A DNA stretch of 64,000 nucleotides, taken from Mycobacterium syngnathidarum (lineage in GTDB: Bacteria > Actinomycetota > Actinomycetes > Mycobacteriales > Mycobacteriaceae). The notes beneath the pieces are model-generated. The model worked only from the letters and a program-made list of their open reading frames with translations. It did not search any database and was not told the DNA's origin. Shown here piece by piece: positions 55,622-64,000 of the stretch. The DNA lies in assembly GCF_001942625.1 (NCBI RefSeq), contig NZ_MLCL01000089.1, positions 124,001 to 188,000 on the forward strand. The letters run 5' to 3'. The position numbers and the translations under genes were made by a program. Numbering within the stretch: position 1 is the stretch's first letter; each line of letters starts with the position of its first letter.

Positions 55622-55625
55622 GTCG
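55588..55625 (-). promoter_or_regulatory. 14-bp hairpin over the truA start
   Basis: CGACATGCCCGCCA (55588-55601) and TGGCGGGCATGTCG (55612-55625) are perfect 14-bp inverted arms with a 10-bp loop. It follows the rplQ stop on the coding strand, and the preferred truA ATG is inside one arm. It could end the ribosomal transcript partially or hide the truA start. Confidence 0.55.
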
Positions 55626-55637
55626 TTCGATGCCTGA

Positions 55638-56153
55638 CTAGGACTTGGCTTCATCCTCAGAAGCTGCCTCGTCGGCCGGAGCTTCCTCGGCAGCGGCCTC
55701 TTCGGCCTCTTCGGCCTCGTCAGCCTTGGGAGCCTCGGCGGCCTTGGCCTGCGCGGCGGCGGCGCGACGAGCGCGGTCCGCCTCGGAGGTCACGGTCTTC
55801 TCCCGCACCAGCTCGATGACCGCCATAGGAGCGTTGTCGCCCTTACGGTTCTCGACCTTGATGATGCGGGTGTAGCCGCCCTCGCGATCGGCGAAGAAGG
55901 GGCCGATCTCGGCGAACAGGACGTGCACGACGTCCTTGTCGCGGATCTTCTTCATCACCTCGCGCCGGTTGTGCAGCTCACCCTTCTTGGCATGAGTGAT
56001 CAGCTTCTCGGCGTACGGACGCAGCGCCCGGGCCTTAGGCTCGGTCGTCTTGATACGACCGTGCTCGAACAGCGAGGTGGCCAGGTTGGCCAGGATCGCC
56101 TTCTGGTGTGAGGACGACCCGCCGAGGCGAGCACCCTTGGTGGGCTTGGGCAT
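55638..56153 (-). CDS. rplQ: Ribosomal protein L17 (bL17)
   Basis: A 171-residue bL17 starting [21 protein letters not shown], with the conserved core to about residue 120. A Lys/Ala-rich then acidic C-terminal extension ([21 protein letters not shown]) follows, as in other mycobacteria. It lies 74 bp after rpoA. Confidence 0.97.
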   Translation of the reverse strand: MPKPTKGARLGGSSSHQKAILANLATSLFEHGRIKTTEPKARALRPYAEKLITHAKKGELHNRREVMKKIRDKDVVHVLFAEIGPFFADREGGYTRIIKVENRKGDNAPMAVIELVREKTVTSEADRARRAAAAQAKAAEAPKADEAEEAEEAAAEEAPADEAASEDEAKS

Positions 56154-56227
56154 TGCGACTATCTCCTAAATGGGGCCGGCCCCCGTATCAGGTAGGACCG
56201 GGACGAATGTTCTTCTGTGGAGCTGGT

Positions 56228-57286
<1,059 letters not shown>

Positions 57287-57329
57287 TCACTTCCTTTCGA
57301 CGCCCGCTATATGACGTCTCTTGGGGGTT

Positions 57330-57350
57330 CTCGGGGGCGGAGCCCCCGAG
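57330..57350 (-). promoter_or_regulatory. Strong hairpin between rpsD and rpoA
   Basis: CTCGGGGGC-GGA-GCCCCCGAG has perfect 9-bp GC arms and a 3-base loop in the 77-bp rpsD-rpoA gap. Candidate processing site or partial terminator that sets the rpoA:ribosomal-protein ratio. Confidence 0.6.
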
Positions 57351-57357
57351 GGTGTCA

Positions 57358-57963
57358 TTACTTCGAGTAGAACTCGACGATGAGCTGTTCGGTGAGCGGC
57401 ACCTGGATCTGGGCGCGCTCGGGCAGCTGATGCACCAGGATGCGCTGACGCTCCCCGACGACCTGCAGCCACGACGGGATCGGACGCTCACCCGCGGTCT
57501 GCCGAGCAACCTCGAACGGCAGGGTGTTGAGCGACTTCTCCTTGATGTCGATGATGTCGTACTGCGACACCCGGTAGCTCGGGATGTTCACCTTGACACC
57601 GTTGACGGTGAAGTGGCCGTGGCTGACCAGCTGACGGGCCATCCGCCGGGTCCGGGCCAGGCCCGCACGGTAGATGACGTTGTCCAGGCGGCTCTCCAGG
57701 ATCTGCAGCAGGTTCTCACCGGTCTTACCCGACTGGCGGTTGGCCTCTTCGTAGTACTTGCGGAACTGCTTCTCCAGCACGCCGTAGGTGAAGCGAGCCT
57801 TCTGCTTCTCCTGCAGCTGGGTGCGGTATTCGCTCTCCTTGATCCGCGCACGGCCGTGCTGGCCGGGCGGGTAGGGGCGCTTCTCGAACGACTGATCGCC
57901 GCCGACCAGGTCGACGCCGAGACGACGCGACTTGCGGGTGGCGGGTCCGGTATAACGTGCCAT
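57358..57963 (-). CDS. rpsD: Ribosomal protein S4 (uS4)
   Basis: A 201-residue uS4: MARYTGPATRKSRRLGVDL, then the S4 RNA-binding domain (RLDNVIYRAGLARTRRMARQLVSHGHFTVNG). It has no zinc-binding Cys cluster in the N-terminus, so it is the C-minus form. It nucleates 30S assembly and is 14 bp after rpsK. Confidence 0.97.
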   Translation of the reverse strand: MARYTGPATRKSRRLGVDLVGGDQSFEKRPYPPGQHGRARIKESEYRTQLQEKQKARFTYGVLEKQFRKYYEEANRQSGKTGENLLQILESRLDNVIYRAGLARTRRMARQLVSHGHFTVNGVKVNIPSYRVSQYDIIDIKEKSLNTLPFEVARQTAGERPIPSWLQVVGERQRILVHQLPERAQIQVPLTEQLIVEFYSK

Positions 57964-57977
57964 TTTCTAGATCCTCC

Positions 57978-58391
57978 CTAGACCCGGCGCCGCTTGGGCG
58001 GACGGCAGCCGTTGTGCGGCTGCGGAGTGACGTCGGAAATCGCGCCCACCTCGAGGCCTGCGGCCTGCAGCGAGCGGATGGCGGTCTCGCGGCCCGAACC
58101 CGGACCCTTCACGAACACGTCGACCTTCTTCACGCCGTGCTCCTGCGCCTTGCGGGCAGCGTTCTCGGCGGCCAGCTGTGCGGCGAACGGGGTCGACTTG
58201 CGCGAACCCTTGAAGCCGACGTGACCCGACGACGCCCAGGCGATGACGTTGCCCTGAGGATCGGTGATCGAGACGATCGTGTTGTTGAACGTGCTCTTGA
58301 TGTGAGCGGCGCCGTGCGGGACGTTCTTCTTTTCCCGGCGACGGGTGGTCTTACCGCGCTTGGCGCCGGCAGCCTTCTTCGGTGGTGCCAT
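57978..58391 (-). CDS. rpsK: Ribosomal protein S11 (uS11)
   Basis: A 137-residue uS11 with [46 protein letters not shown] and the C-terminal [15 protein letters not shown]. It lies 5 bp after rpsM. Confidence 0.98.
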   Translation of the reverse strand: MAPPKKAAGAKRGKTTRRREKKNVPHGAAHIKSTFNNTIVSITDPQGNVIAWASSGHVGFKGSRKSTPFAAQLAAENAARKAQEHGVKKVDVFVKGPGSGRETAIRSLQAAGLEVGAISDVTPQPHNGCRPPKRRRV

Positions 58392-58396
58392 CGGGG

Positions 58397-58771
58397 TTAC
58401 CTAGCCTTCTTCTTGCCGGCGATGGTGCGCTTCGGGCCCTTGCGGGTACGCGCGTTGGTCTTGGTCCGCTGGCCGCGCACCGGCAGACCGCGGCGGTGCC
58501 GCAGGCCCTGGTAGCAGCCGATCTCGATCTTGCGGCGAATGTCGGCCTGCACTTCGCGGCGCAGGTCACCCTCAACCTTGAGGTTGCCTTCGATGTAATC
58601 GCGCAGGATGGTCACCTGATCGTCGGTCAGGTCCTTGGTGCGCATGTTCTTGTCGATGCCCGTCGCGGAGAGAATCTCGTTCGAACGGGTACGGCCGACG
58701 CCGTAGATGTAGGTCAGCGCGATCTCCATGCGCTTGTCGCGCGGAAGATCGACGCCCACGAGCCGTGCCAT
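58397..58771 (-). CDS. rpsM: Ribosomal protein S13 (uS13)
   Basis: A 124-residue uS13 beginning [26 protein letters not shown], with the basic tail [25 protein letters not shown]. The ATG at 58771 follows AAAGGAAA-type purines; the longer frame to 58879 is leader. It lies 192 bp from rpmJ. Confidence 0.98.
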   Translation of the reverse strand: MARLVGVDLPRDKRMEIALTYIYGVGRTRSNEILSATGIDKNMRTKDLTDDQVTILRDYIEGNLKVEGDLRREVQADIRRKIEIGCYQGLRHRRGLPVRGQRTKTNARTRKGPKRTIAGKKKAR

Positions 58772-58963
58772 GTGGCGGTTTCCTTTTTCTCTGCGGAGGT
58801 CTGGTCCCAGCCCGTTCCCTTCAGCCCCTAAGGGCTCCCCGGGGTCCGGCCTCCGTGCCGGACGTGGATGAGTGCTCATCGCGATTGAACGGCCTATCCG
58901 TTCAGTGGTGCTGGGAGTTCATCATTCAGTTGTGTTGCGATCGGTCAGCGCTCGGCTGACAGA
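58772..58963 (-). promoter_or_regulatory. rpmJ-rpsM leader with several hairpins
   Basis: A 192-bp gap inside the ribosomal operon. GTCAGC-GCTCG-GCTGAC (58944-58960) comes right after the rpmJ stop; TGAACGG-CCTAT-CCGTTCA (58886-58904) and AGCCC-CTAA-GGGCT (58823-58836) follow. This many stems in so long an internal gap suggests an attenuator, processing sites or an autoregulatory leader for rpsM. Confidence 0.5.
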
Positions 58964-59077
58964 TCAGCCCTGCCGCTGCTTGTGGCGGGGATCGCTGCAG
59001 ATCACCATGACCCGCCCATGCCGGCGGATCACCCTGCACTTATCGCAGATGGGCTTGACGCTCGGGTTCACCTTCAC
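58964..59077 (-). CDS. rpmJ: Ribosomal protein L36 (bL36), zinc-binding form
   Basis: A 37-residue protein reading [20 protein letters not shown] and continuing to the HKQRQG end. Cys11, Cys14, Cys27 and His32 form the zinc ribbon of the C-plus type. The start is GTG 59077. It lies between infA and rpsM as in all mycobacteria, and is short enough to be missed by length-filtered gene finding. Confidence 0.96.
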
Positions 59078-59163
59078 GGCTGTTTCGATCCTTCTGGCTT
59101 GTTGGTGTCGCGCAGGCGCGCACGTCACCGTTTCTCGTCGTTACTGGTCGGGCTTCTATCGGG

Positions 59164-59385
59164 TCACTTGTACCGGTACACGATGCGGCCCCGGGACAGG
59201 TCGTATGGAGAGAGCTCCACCACTACCCGGTCCTCGGGCAGGATGCGGATGTAGTGCTGCCGCATCTTGCCGCTGATGTGGGCCAAGACCTTGTGTCCGT
59301 TCTCCAGCTCAATGCGGAACATCGCATTGGGCAGAGGTTCGACCACGCGACCCTCGACCTCGATGGCACCGTCTTTCTTGGCCAT
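59164..59385 (-). CDS. infA: Translation initiation factor IF-1
   Basis: A 73-residue S1/OB-fold protein, [20 protein letters not shown], ending [13 protein letters not shown]. It occupies the ribosomal A site during initiation. The ATG at 59385 gives the exact family length. It is the first gene of the infA-rpmJ-rpsM-rpsK-rpsD-rpoA-rplQ-truA run. Confidence 0.97.
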
Positions 59386-59561
59386 ACTTTTCGGCGATCC
59401 TTGCTTTCGTTTCGTAGCTTCATCAGTCACAATGCAGCCCGTCGTGCTGCGGAAACCGACCAACTTCAAAACGTGAGCCGGATCGAGGCGGACTTGCAGA
59501 AACTCAGCAGTTCCAAGACGGGGCACGCAAAAAGTCGGCGCGATAGCCGCACCGTTGGTCC

Positions 59562-59589
59562 ACAATACCCGTTCATCGGGCTGTACCAA
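59562..59589 (-). promoter_or_regulatory. Candidate SigA-type promoter of the infA operon
   Basis: On the minus strand, TTGGTA (59589-59584) and TATTGT (59567-59562) are spaced by 16 bp, close to -35/-10 consensus. This predicts a leader of about 170 nt before infA, within the 326-bp gap 59386-59711 shared with the divergent NfeD gene. No gene was found in that gap. Confidence 0.55.
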
Positions 59590-59711
59590 AATCACGGCTG
59601 ATCAGCTCTGGCCTGCCAGATCCGGGCCGAAGATTGGTGCGCGGCGCGGCCGCGAACCAGGCGAGAATAGTACGAACTGATCCGCACCCGCCGAACGGAG
59701 ACCGCGAGCAC

Positions 59712-60209
59712 GTGATGGTTGTGTATCTGGCCGCGTTCGTCGTCGGCGGCATCGCTGTACTGGCGGCCCTACTGCTCGCCGACGTCGGACACGGCGACGG
59801 AATGCCGTTTTTGAGCCTGACCGGACTGTCGGTCGCCCTGCTCGGCGCCGGCACCGGAGGCCTGATCGGCACCTGGCTGGGGTGGGGCTCCGTCTGGTCG
59901 GCAGCCCTGGCCGCGGCCTGCGCCGTGGTGCTGGTGTTCATTCTCAATGGTCTGCTGTTGCCCTACATGCGCCGCCAGCAGTCCAACTCCCATCGCGGTC
60001 GATCTTCTTATGTCGGCCTGCTCGGCACGGTCACCCTCGAGGTTCCGCCGGGCGGCTGGGGCGAGGTGTCCTTCGTCGACGCCGACGGCAACCGGGTGTT
60101 CTCCCGCGCCAGGAGCGACGAGGCCGACGCACTGCCCAAGGCCACCCGCGTCTACATCGCCGATATCGATCCCGACTACGTCCACGTCGTCGCAGTTCCA
60201 GAAACCTGA
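59712..60209 (+). CDS. NfeD-like membrane protein
   Basis: About 165 residues: three membrane helices (VVYLAAFVVGGIAVLAALLL, LTGLSVALLGAGTGGLIGTWL, VWSAALAAACAVVLVFILNGLLL). A C-terminal OB-fold-like NfeD domain (YVGLLGTVTLEVPPGGWGEVSFVDADGNRVFSRAR) follows. NfeD proteins partner flotillins in membrane microdomains. The start is GTG 59712 or ATG 59715. The flotillin gene follows after 38 bp. Confidence 0.85.
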   Translation: MMVVYLAAFVVGGIAVLAALLLADVGHGDGMPFLSLTGLSVALLGAGTGGLIGTWLGWGSVWSAALAAACAVVLVFILNGLLLPYMRRQQSNSHRGRSSYVGLLGTVTLEVPPGGWGEVSFVDADGNRVFSRARSDEADALPKATRVYIADIDPDYVHVVAVPET

Positions 60210-60247
60210 GAAGTACCCGAGCACCGAACCTTCAGAAAGGCACAACA

Positions 60248-61777
60248 GTGTCCCTGCTGCTCATCGTCGTCCTCGCCGCCATCGCCGCGATCCTGATCCT
60301 GGTGGTGTTGCCGATGGTCTACGTCAAGAACTACATCAAGGTCCCGCCCAACGAGGTGGCCGTGTTCACCGGCCGCGGCACACCCAAGGTGGTGCGCGGC
60401 GGGGCCCGGTTCCGGATGCCCGGCATCGAACGGGTGGACATCATGAGCCTGGAACCGTTCAACGTCAGCATCAACCTGCAGAACGCGCTGTCCAACAACG
60501 GTGTGCCGGTCAACGTCGAGGCCGTCGGCCTGGTGCGTATCGGCTCGGCCGACGAGGCCGTGCAGACCGCGGTGCAGCGCTTCCTGACCTCCGACCTCAA
60601 CGAGTTGCAGCGCCAGATCAACGAGATCCTGGCCGGTTCACTGCGCGGCATCACCGCGACCATGACCGTCGAAGACCTCAACTCGAACCGCGACAGCCTG
60701 GCCCGCAGCGTGGTCGAGGAGGCCGGCGGCGACCTGGCCCGCATCGGCATGGAGGTCGACGTCCTCAAGATCGCCGGCATCTCCGACGCCAATGATTATC
60801 TGAAGTCCCTCGGCCAGCGCCGCATCGCCGAGGTGAAGCGCGATGCCACCGTCGGCACCGCCGAAGCCGAGCGCGACGCCCAGATCCAGTCGGCCAAGGC
60901 CCGCCAGGAAGGGTCGATCGCGCAGGCCGAGGCCGACACCGCGATCGCCACCGCCAACCAGCGCCGCGACGTCGAACTGGCCCGGCTGCGCGCGCAGACC
61001 GAGGCCGAGAACGCCCAGGCCGACCAGGCCGGCCCGCTGGCCAACGCCCGCGCCCAGAAGGACGTCGGCATCGCCACCGAACAGGCCGAGGCCGCCCGGG
61101 TGCAGGCACGCATCGAAGTGGAGCAGCGCCGCGCCGAGCAGGCGCAGGCCGCGCTGCAGGCCGACGTGATCGCGCCGGCGGAGGCGAAACGGCAGGCCGA
61201 CATCGCGATCGCCGAAGGCCAGCGTCAGTCCACGATCCTGGCCGCCGAGGCGGCTGCCGAGACCGAGCGGCGCAAGGGCCAGGCCGAGGCCGACGCCCGT
61301 AAAGCCGCCGCCGACGCGCTGCGGGTGGAGAAGCAGGCCGAGGCGGACAGCCTCCAGGCCAAGCTGGTCGCCGAGGCCGCCGGTAAGAAGGAGCTGGCCG
61401 ACGCGCTGCGCGTCGAACAGCAGGCCGAGGCCGCCGGTATCGAGGCCAAGCTGCTGGCCGAGGCCAACGGCAAGAAGGAGATCGCCGCGGCGCTCAACGG
61501 TTACTCGGCCGAGGCCGCGCGCCTGCTGATGCTGCCCGACGTGCTGGACTCTGTGGTCAAGGCGACCGAGGCCGCGGCCGCCCCGCTGGCCGAGATCGAC
61601 CGGTTGTCGATCATCGGCGGGGCAAACGACACCCAGGGCGCGGTCGGCGGCCTGCTGGGCATCAGCCCGCTCGCGGTGGCCAACATCTTGGAGTCGCTGA
61701 AGGCCTCGGGAATCGACGTGGCGTCCATGCTGCAGGGGTCCAATGCGAGCAACGGGGACAGCGCACACCCGAGCTGA
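60248..61777 (+). CDS. Flotillin-family SPFH protein
   Basis: A 509-residue protein: an N-terminal membrane helix (LLLIVVLAAIAAILILVVLPMVYV), an SPFH/band-7 domain to about residue 195, and a long Ala/Glu/Arg coiled coil (about 200-440) with the repeated ..EAAGKKEL.. and ..EANGKKEI.. units of flotillins. It scaffolds membrane microdomains. The start is GTG 60248. It is between nfeD and the receiver-oxidoreductase fusion in one operon. Confidence 0.92.
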   Translation: MSLLLIVVLAAIAAILILVVLPMVYVKNYIKVPPNEVAVFTGRGTPKVVRGGARFRMPGIERVDIMSLEPFNVSINLQNALSNNGVPVNVEAVGLVRIGSADEAVQTAVQRFLTSDLNELQRQINEILAGSLRGITATMTVEDLNSNRDSLARSVVEEAGGDLARIGMEVDVLKIAGISDANDYLKSLGQRRIAEVKRDATVGTAEAERDAQIQSAKARQEGSIAQAEADTAIATANQRRDVELARLRAQTEAENAQADQAGPLANARAQKDVGIATEQAEAARVQARIEVEQRRAEQAQAALQADVIAPAEAKRQADIAIAEGQRQSTILAAEAAAETERRKGQAEADARKAAADALRVEKQAEADSLQAKLVAEAAGKKELADALRVEQQAEAAGIEAKLLAEANGKKEIAAALNGYSAEAARLLMLPDVLDSVVKATEAAAAPLAEIDRLSIIGGANDTQGAVGGLLGISPLAVANILESLKASGIDVASMLQGSNASNGDSAHPS

Positions 61778-61813
61778 GAAAACTGCTGGCGGCGGGGCGC
61801 ATAATTGCTAGCG

Positions 61814-63505
61814 ATGACTGGCCCCGCCTCCCAGCCCCGTAAACCCGTAATCCTGACCGTCGACGACGATCCCGCGGTCTCGCGCGCCGTCGCCCGGGAT
61901 CTGCGCCGCCACTACGGCGAGCGCTACCGGATCGTGCGTGCCGAATCCGGCCCGGACGCCCTGGAAACCCTCAACGAGTTGAAGCTGCGCGGCGACGTCG
62001 TCGCGGTGTTCGTCGCCGACTACCGGATGCCGCAGATGAGCGGCATCGAGTTCCTCGAATCCGCGATGGACCTCTACCCGATGGCCCGGCGCGTGCTGTT
62101 GACGGCATACGCCGACACCACCGCGGCCATCGACGCCATCAACGTCGTCGACCTCGACCACTACCTGCTCAAGCCGTGGGATCCGCCCGAGGAGAAGCTC
62201 TACCCCGTCGTCGACGGCCTTCTGGAGGCCTGGCACGCCGTCGGCGACCGGGCCATCCCGCACACCAAGGTGATCGGGCACCAGTGGAGTTCGCGGTCCT
62301 GGGAGGTGCGCCAGTTCCTGGCCCGCAACCAGCACACGTTCCGGGCCTTCACCTCCGACGAATCCACGGGCCGTCAGCTTCTGGATGCCGCCGGATTGGA
62401 CGGTCTGCAACTGCCGGTGGTGATCACCGAGGGGGGCGAGACCCTGGTCGAACCCAGTGACGGCGAGCTGGCCGACATGCTGGGGTTGTCGACCACCCCG
62501 TCGCTGACCATGTATGACCTCGCGGTGATCGGCGGCGGTCCGGCGGGTCTGGCCGCGGCGGTCTACGGCGCCTCTGAAGGGCTCAAGACTGTGCTGATCG
62601 AGGGCACCACCACGGGCGGGCAGGCCGGCCGCAGTTCCCGGATCGAGAACTACCTGGGCTTCCCGACCGGAGTGTCGGGCGCGGAACTGGCCACCTCGGC
62701 GCGCCGGCAGGCCGAGCGGTTCGGCGCCGAGGTGATCACCACTCGCGAGGCCGTCGCGCTCGACATCGCCGGCGCGGCCCGCACCATCACCTTCGCCGAC
62801 GGCGAGACCATCGGTGCGCGCGCGGTGATCCTGGCCACCGGTGTCGAGTACCGCCAACTCCCGGTGCCGGGCTGTTGGGCCGATCCCGACAACCCGAACA
62901 ACTACGTGGGCCGGGGCGTGTACTACGGCGCCTCGGTGTCCGACGCGTCCGAATGCAAGGGCGAGGACGTCTACATCGTCGGCGGCGCCAACTCGGCCGG
63001 GCAGGCCGCGATGTTCATGTCGCGCGAGGCCAAGTCGGTGACGCTGCTGGTGCGCGGTCCGTCGTTGGAAGCCTCGATGTCGTACTACCTGATCCAGCAG
63101 ATCGAACAGACGCCCAACATCTTCGTGCGTACCTGCACCGAGGTGATCAGTGCCATCGGCGAAGACGATCATCTGGTGGGCTTGGAGCTGGTGAACCGGC
63201 AGACGGGCGAGCACGAGGAAGTGCGGGCGACGCGCCTGTGCTGCTTCATCGGAGCGACCCCGCGCACCGAGTGGCTCGACGGCGTGGTGGCCCGCGACGA
63301 CCACGGTTTCATCCTGGCCGGTCCGGATCTGCGCGACGTGTGCGGCTGGTCGCTGGAACGTCCACCGCATCACCTGGAAACAAGTGTGCCCGGTGTGTTT
63401 GTTGCAGGAGATGTGCGTGCCGAGTCCGCCAAACGGGTGGCTGCCGCCGTCGGCGAAGGGTCGATGGCCGTGATGCTCGTGCACCGGTACCTGGCAGAAG
63501 CGTGA
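61814..63505 (+). CDS. Response-regulator / thioredoxin-reductase-like FAD oxidoreductase fusion
   Basis: A 563-residue fusion. Residues 1-135 are a CheY-like receiver (DDD at 17-19, phospho-Asp69, Lys in LLKPW). Residues 150-230 look like a thioredoxin/glutaredoxin fold, with WSSRSW (158-163) in place of a CxxC. Residues 233-563 are TrxR-like with FAD motif GGGPAG and NADPH motif VGGANSAG. The redox pair CATC is replaced by GASV (about 372-375). So receiver control is joined to an NAD(P)H flavoprotein that cannot do normal disulfide exchange. ATG 61814 is 36 bp after the flotillin gene; the kinase follows after 13 bp. Confidence 0.9.
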   Translation: MTGPASQPRKPVILTVDDDPAVSRAVARDLRRHYGERYRIVRAESGPDALETLNELKLRGDVVAVFVADYRMPQMSGIEFLESAMDLYPMARRVLLTAYADTTAAIDAINVVDLDHYLLKPWDPPEEKLYPVVDGLLEAWHAVGDRAIPHTKVIGHQWSSRSWEVRQFLARNQHTFRAFTSDESTGRQLLDAAGLDGLQLPVVITEGGETLVEPSDGELADMLGLSTTPSLTMYDLAVIGGGPAGLAAAVYGASEGLKTVLIEGTTTGGQAGRSSRIENYLGFPTGVSGAELATSARRQAERFGAEVITTREAVALDIAGAARTITFADGETIGARAVILATGVEYRQLPVPGCWADPDNPNNYVGRGVYYGASVSDASECKGEDVYIVGGANSAGQAAMFMSREAKSVTLLVRGPSLEASMSYYLIQQIEQTPNIFVRTCTEVISAIGEDDHLVGLELVNRQTGEHEEVRATRLCCFIGATPRTEWLDGVVARDDHGFILAGPDLRDVCGWSLERPPHHLETSVPGVFVAGDVRAESAKRVAAAVGEGSMAVMLVHRYLAEA

Positions 63506-63518
63506 GGAGCAACTGAAG

Positions 63519-64000
63519 ATGGGCGAGACGTGCCTGCGGGACGAACTGCGGACGCTGTTCCTGTTCGAGCATCTGTCCGACGCGCAACTCGACACGTTGT
63601 GCCAGGCCGGCAGCATCGAGCGATTCCCCGCCGGCCCGATCGTCACCGAAGGTGATCCGGCCACGTGCTTCTACGTGATGCTCGACGGCGAACTGGTGAT
63701 GTCGAAGCGATCCGGCGGCGTCGACATCCAGACCAACCGCACTTCGATGCGCGGTGTGTACTTCGGTGCCTGGTCGGCCTACATCCCGGGTGAGGAGCAC
63801 ATCTACGAAGCGTCGGTGCGCCTGACCAAGCCGTCGCGGGTGTTCGTGCTGGACGCCAACGCGTTCGCCGGCTTCATGCAGTCCCAGTTCCCGATGGCCG
63901 TGCACCTGCTCGAAGGCCACAAGGTCGGCGGCCGGCGCCAGAGCCAGATCATCGGTCAGCGGGAGAAGCTGCTGGCGCTCGGCAACATCACCGCGGGGCT
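63519..64000 (+). CDS. Sensor histidine kinase with N-terminal cyclic-nucleotide-binding domain (3' end outside window)
   Basis: About 160 residues are visible. A cNMP-binding (CAP-ED) domain starts at about residue 10 (LFLFEHLSDAQLDTLC, FYVMLDGELVMS). The visible end QREKLLALGNITAGL is the lead-in to a HisKA phosphoacceptor box; the His itself and the ATPase domain would be beyond the edge. The ATG at 63519 has GAGGAG upstream. It is the natural kinase partner of the receiver-oxidoreductase just before it. Confidence 0.8.
   Translation, partial: MGETCLRDELRTLFLFEHLSDAQLDTLCQAGSIERFPAGPIVTEGDPATCFYVMLDGELVMSKRSGGVDIQTNRTSMRGVYFGAWSAYIPGEEHIYEASVRLTKPSRVFVLDANAFAGFMQSQFPMAVHLLEGHKVGGRRQSQIIGQREKLLALGNITAG

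Noticed and set aside
56172-56183. GGGGCCGGCCCC palindrome between rpoA and rplQ
   Set aside because: A zero-loop GC palindrome of 12 bp is not a convincing hairpin and may be chance in GC-rich DNA.

Overview
The window is GC-rich actinobacterial DNA from a fast-growing, Mycolicibacterium-like mycobacterium. The gene order tsaB-tsaE-alr, gadB-nnr, glmS, glmM-rpsI-rplM, ESX-4 and infA-rpmJ-rpsM-rpsK-rpsD-rpoA-rplQ-truA is, from memory, the M. tuberculosis Rv3421c-Rv3462c backbone. Blocks of environmental metabolism are inserted into it. No tRNA, rRNA, CRISPR array, prophage or insertion sequence was recognised.

Layout. 1-3496 (-): tsaB (cut by the edge), tsaE, an alpha/beta hydrolase, alr and a small secreted protein. 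3708-6529 (-): gadB and the bifunctional NAD(P)HX repair enzyme. 6580-8943: a TetR repressor divergent from a flavin/2Fe-2S reductase plus a PNPOx-like flavoprotein. 8946-12968: a zinc alcohol dehydrogenase divergent from a mannitol-type PTS permease and a DeoR repressor. 12978-15290: a formate/nitrite-type channel paired with cyanase, divergent from a PAS-AraC regulator. 15304-19079: hydrolase, glmS and a dienelactone-hydrolase-like protein. 19087-24012: SDR/LysR pair, F420-type oxidoreductase, TetR, a 92-residue cysteine protein and a KshA-like Rieske oxygenase. 24149-29142 (-): a type VII substrate-like pair, glmM, a secreted protein, rpsI and rplM.

29333-37587 (-) is an ethanolamine module: GAF regulator, acetaldehyde dehydrogenase, permease, EutB, EutC and a lipoprotein HAD phosphatase. 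It could free ethanolamine outside the membrane, import it, split it to ammonia and acetaldehyde, and oxidise the aldehyde. 37832-39238 (+) is a DEAD-box helicase. 39306-49058 is the complete ESX-4 locus: esxT, esxU, the Rv3446c-type protein and eccC4 on one strand, eccD4 and mycP4 on the other, then eccB4. A CGNR regulator/DMT transporter pair and four tandem cutinase-like genes (50831-53663) follow, then an AbiEi-like protein. 54752-59385 (-) is the ribosomal/RNA polymerase operon infA to truA, with strong hairpins between several genes.

The right edge (59712-64000, +) is a tight four-gene operon: NfeD, flotillin, a receiver domain fused to a thioredoxin-reductase-like flavoprotein that has lost its redox cysteines, and a cyclic-nucleotide-binding histidine kinase that runs off the window. 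This putative membrane/redox phosphorelay, the cyanase/FNT pair and the ethanolamine module are the most interesting parts.
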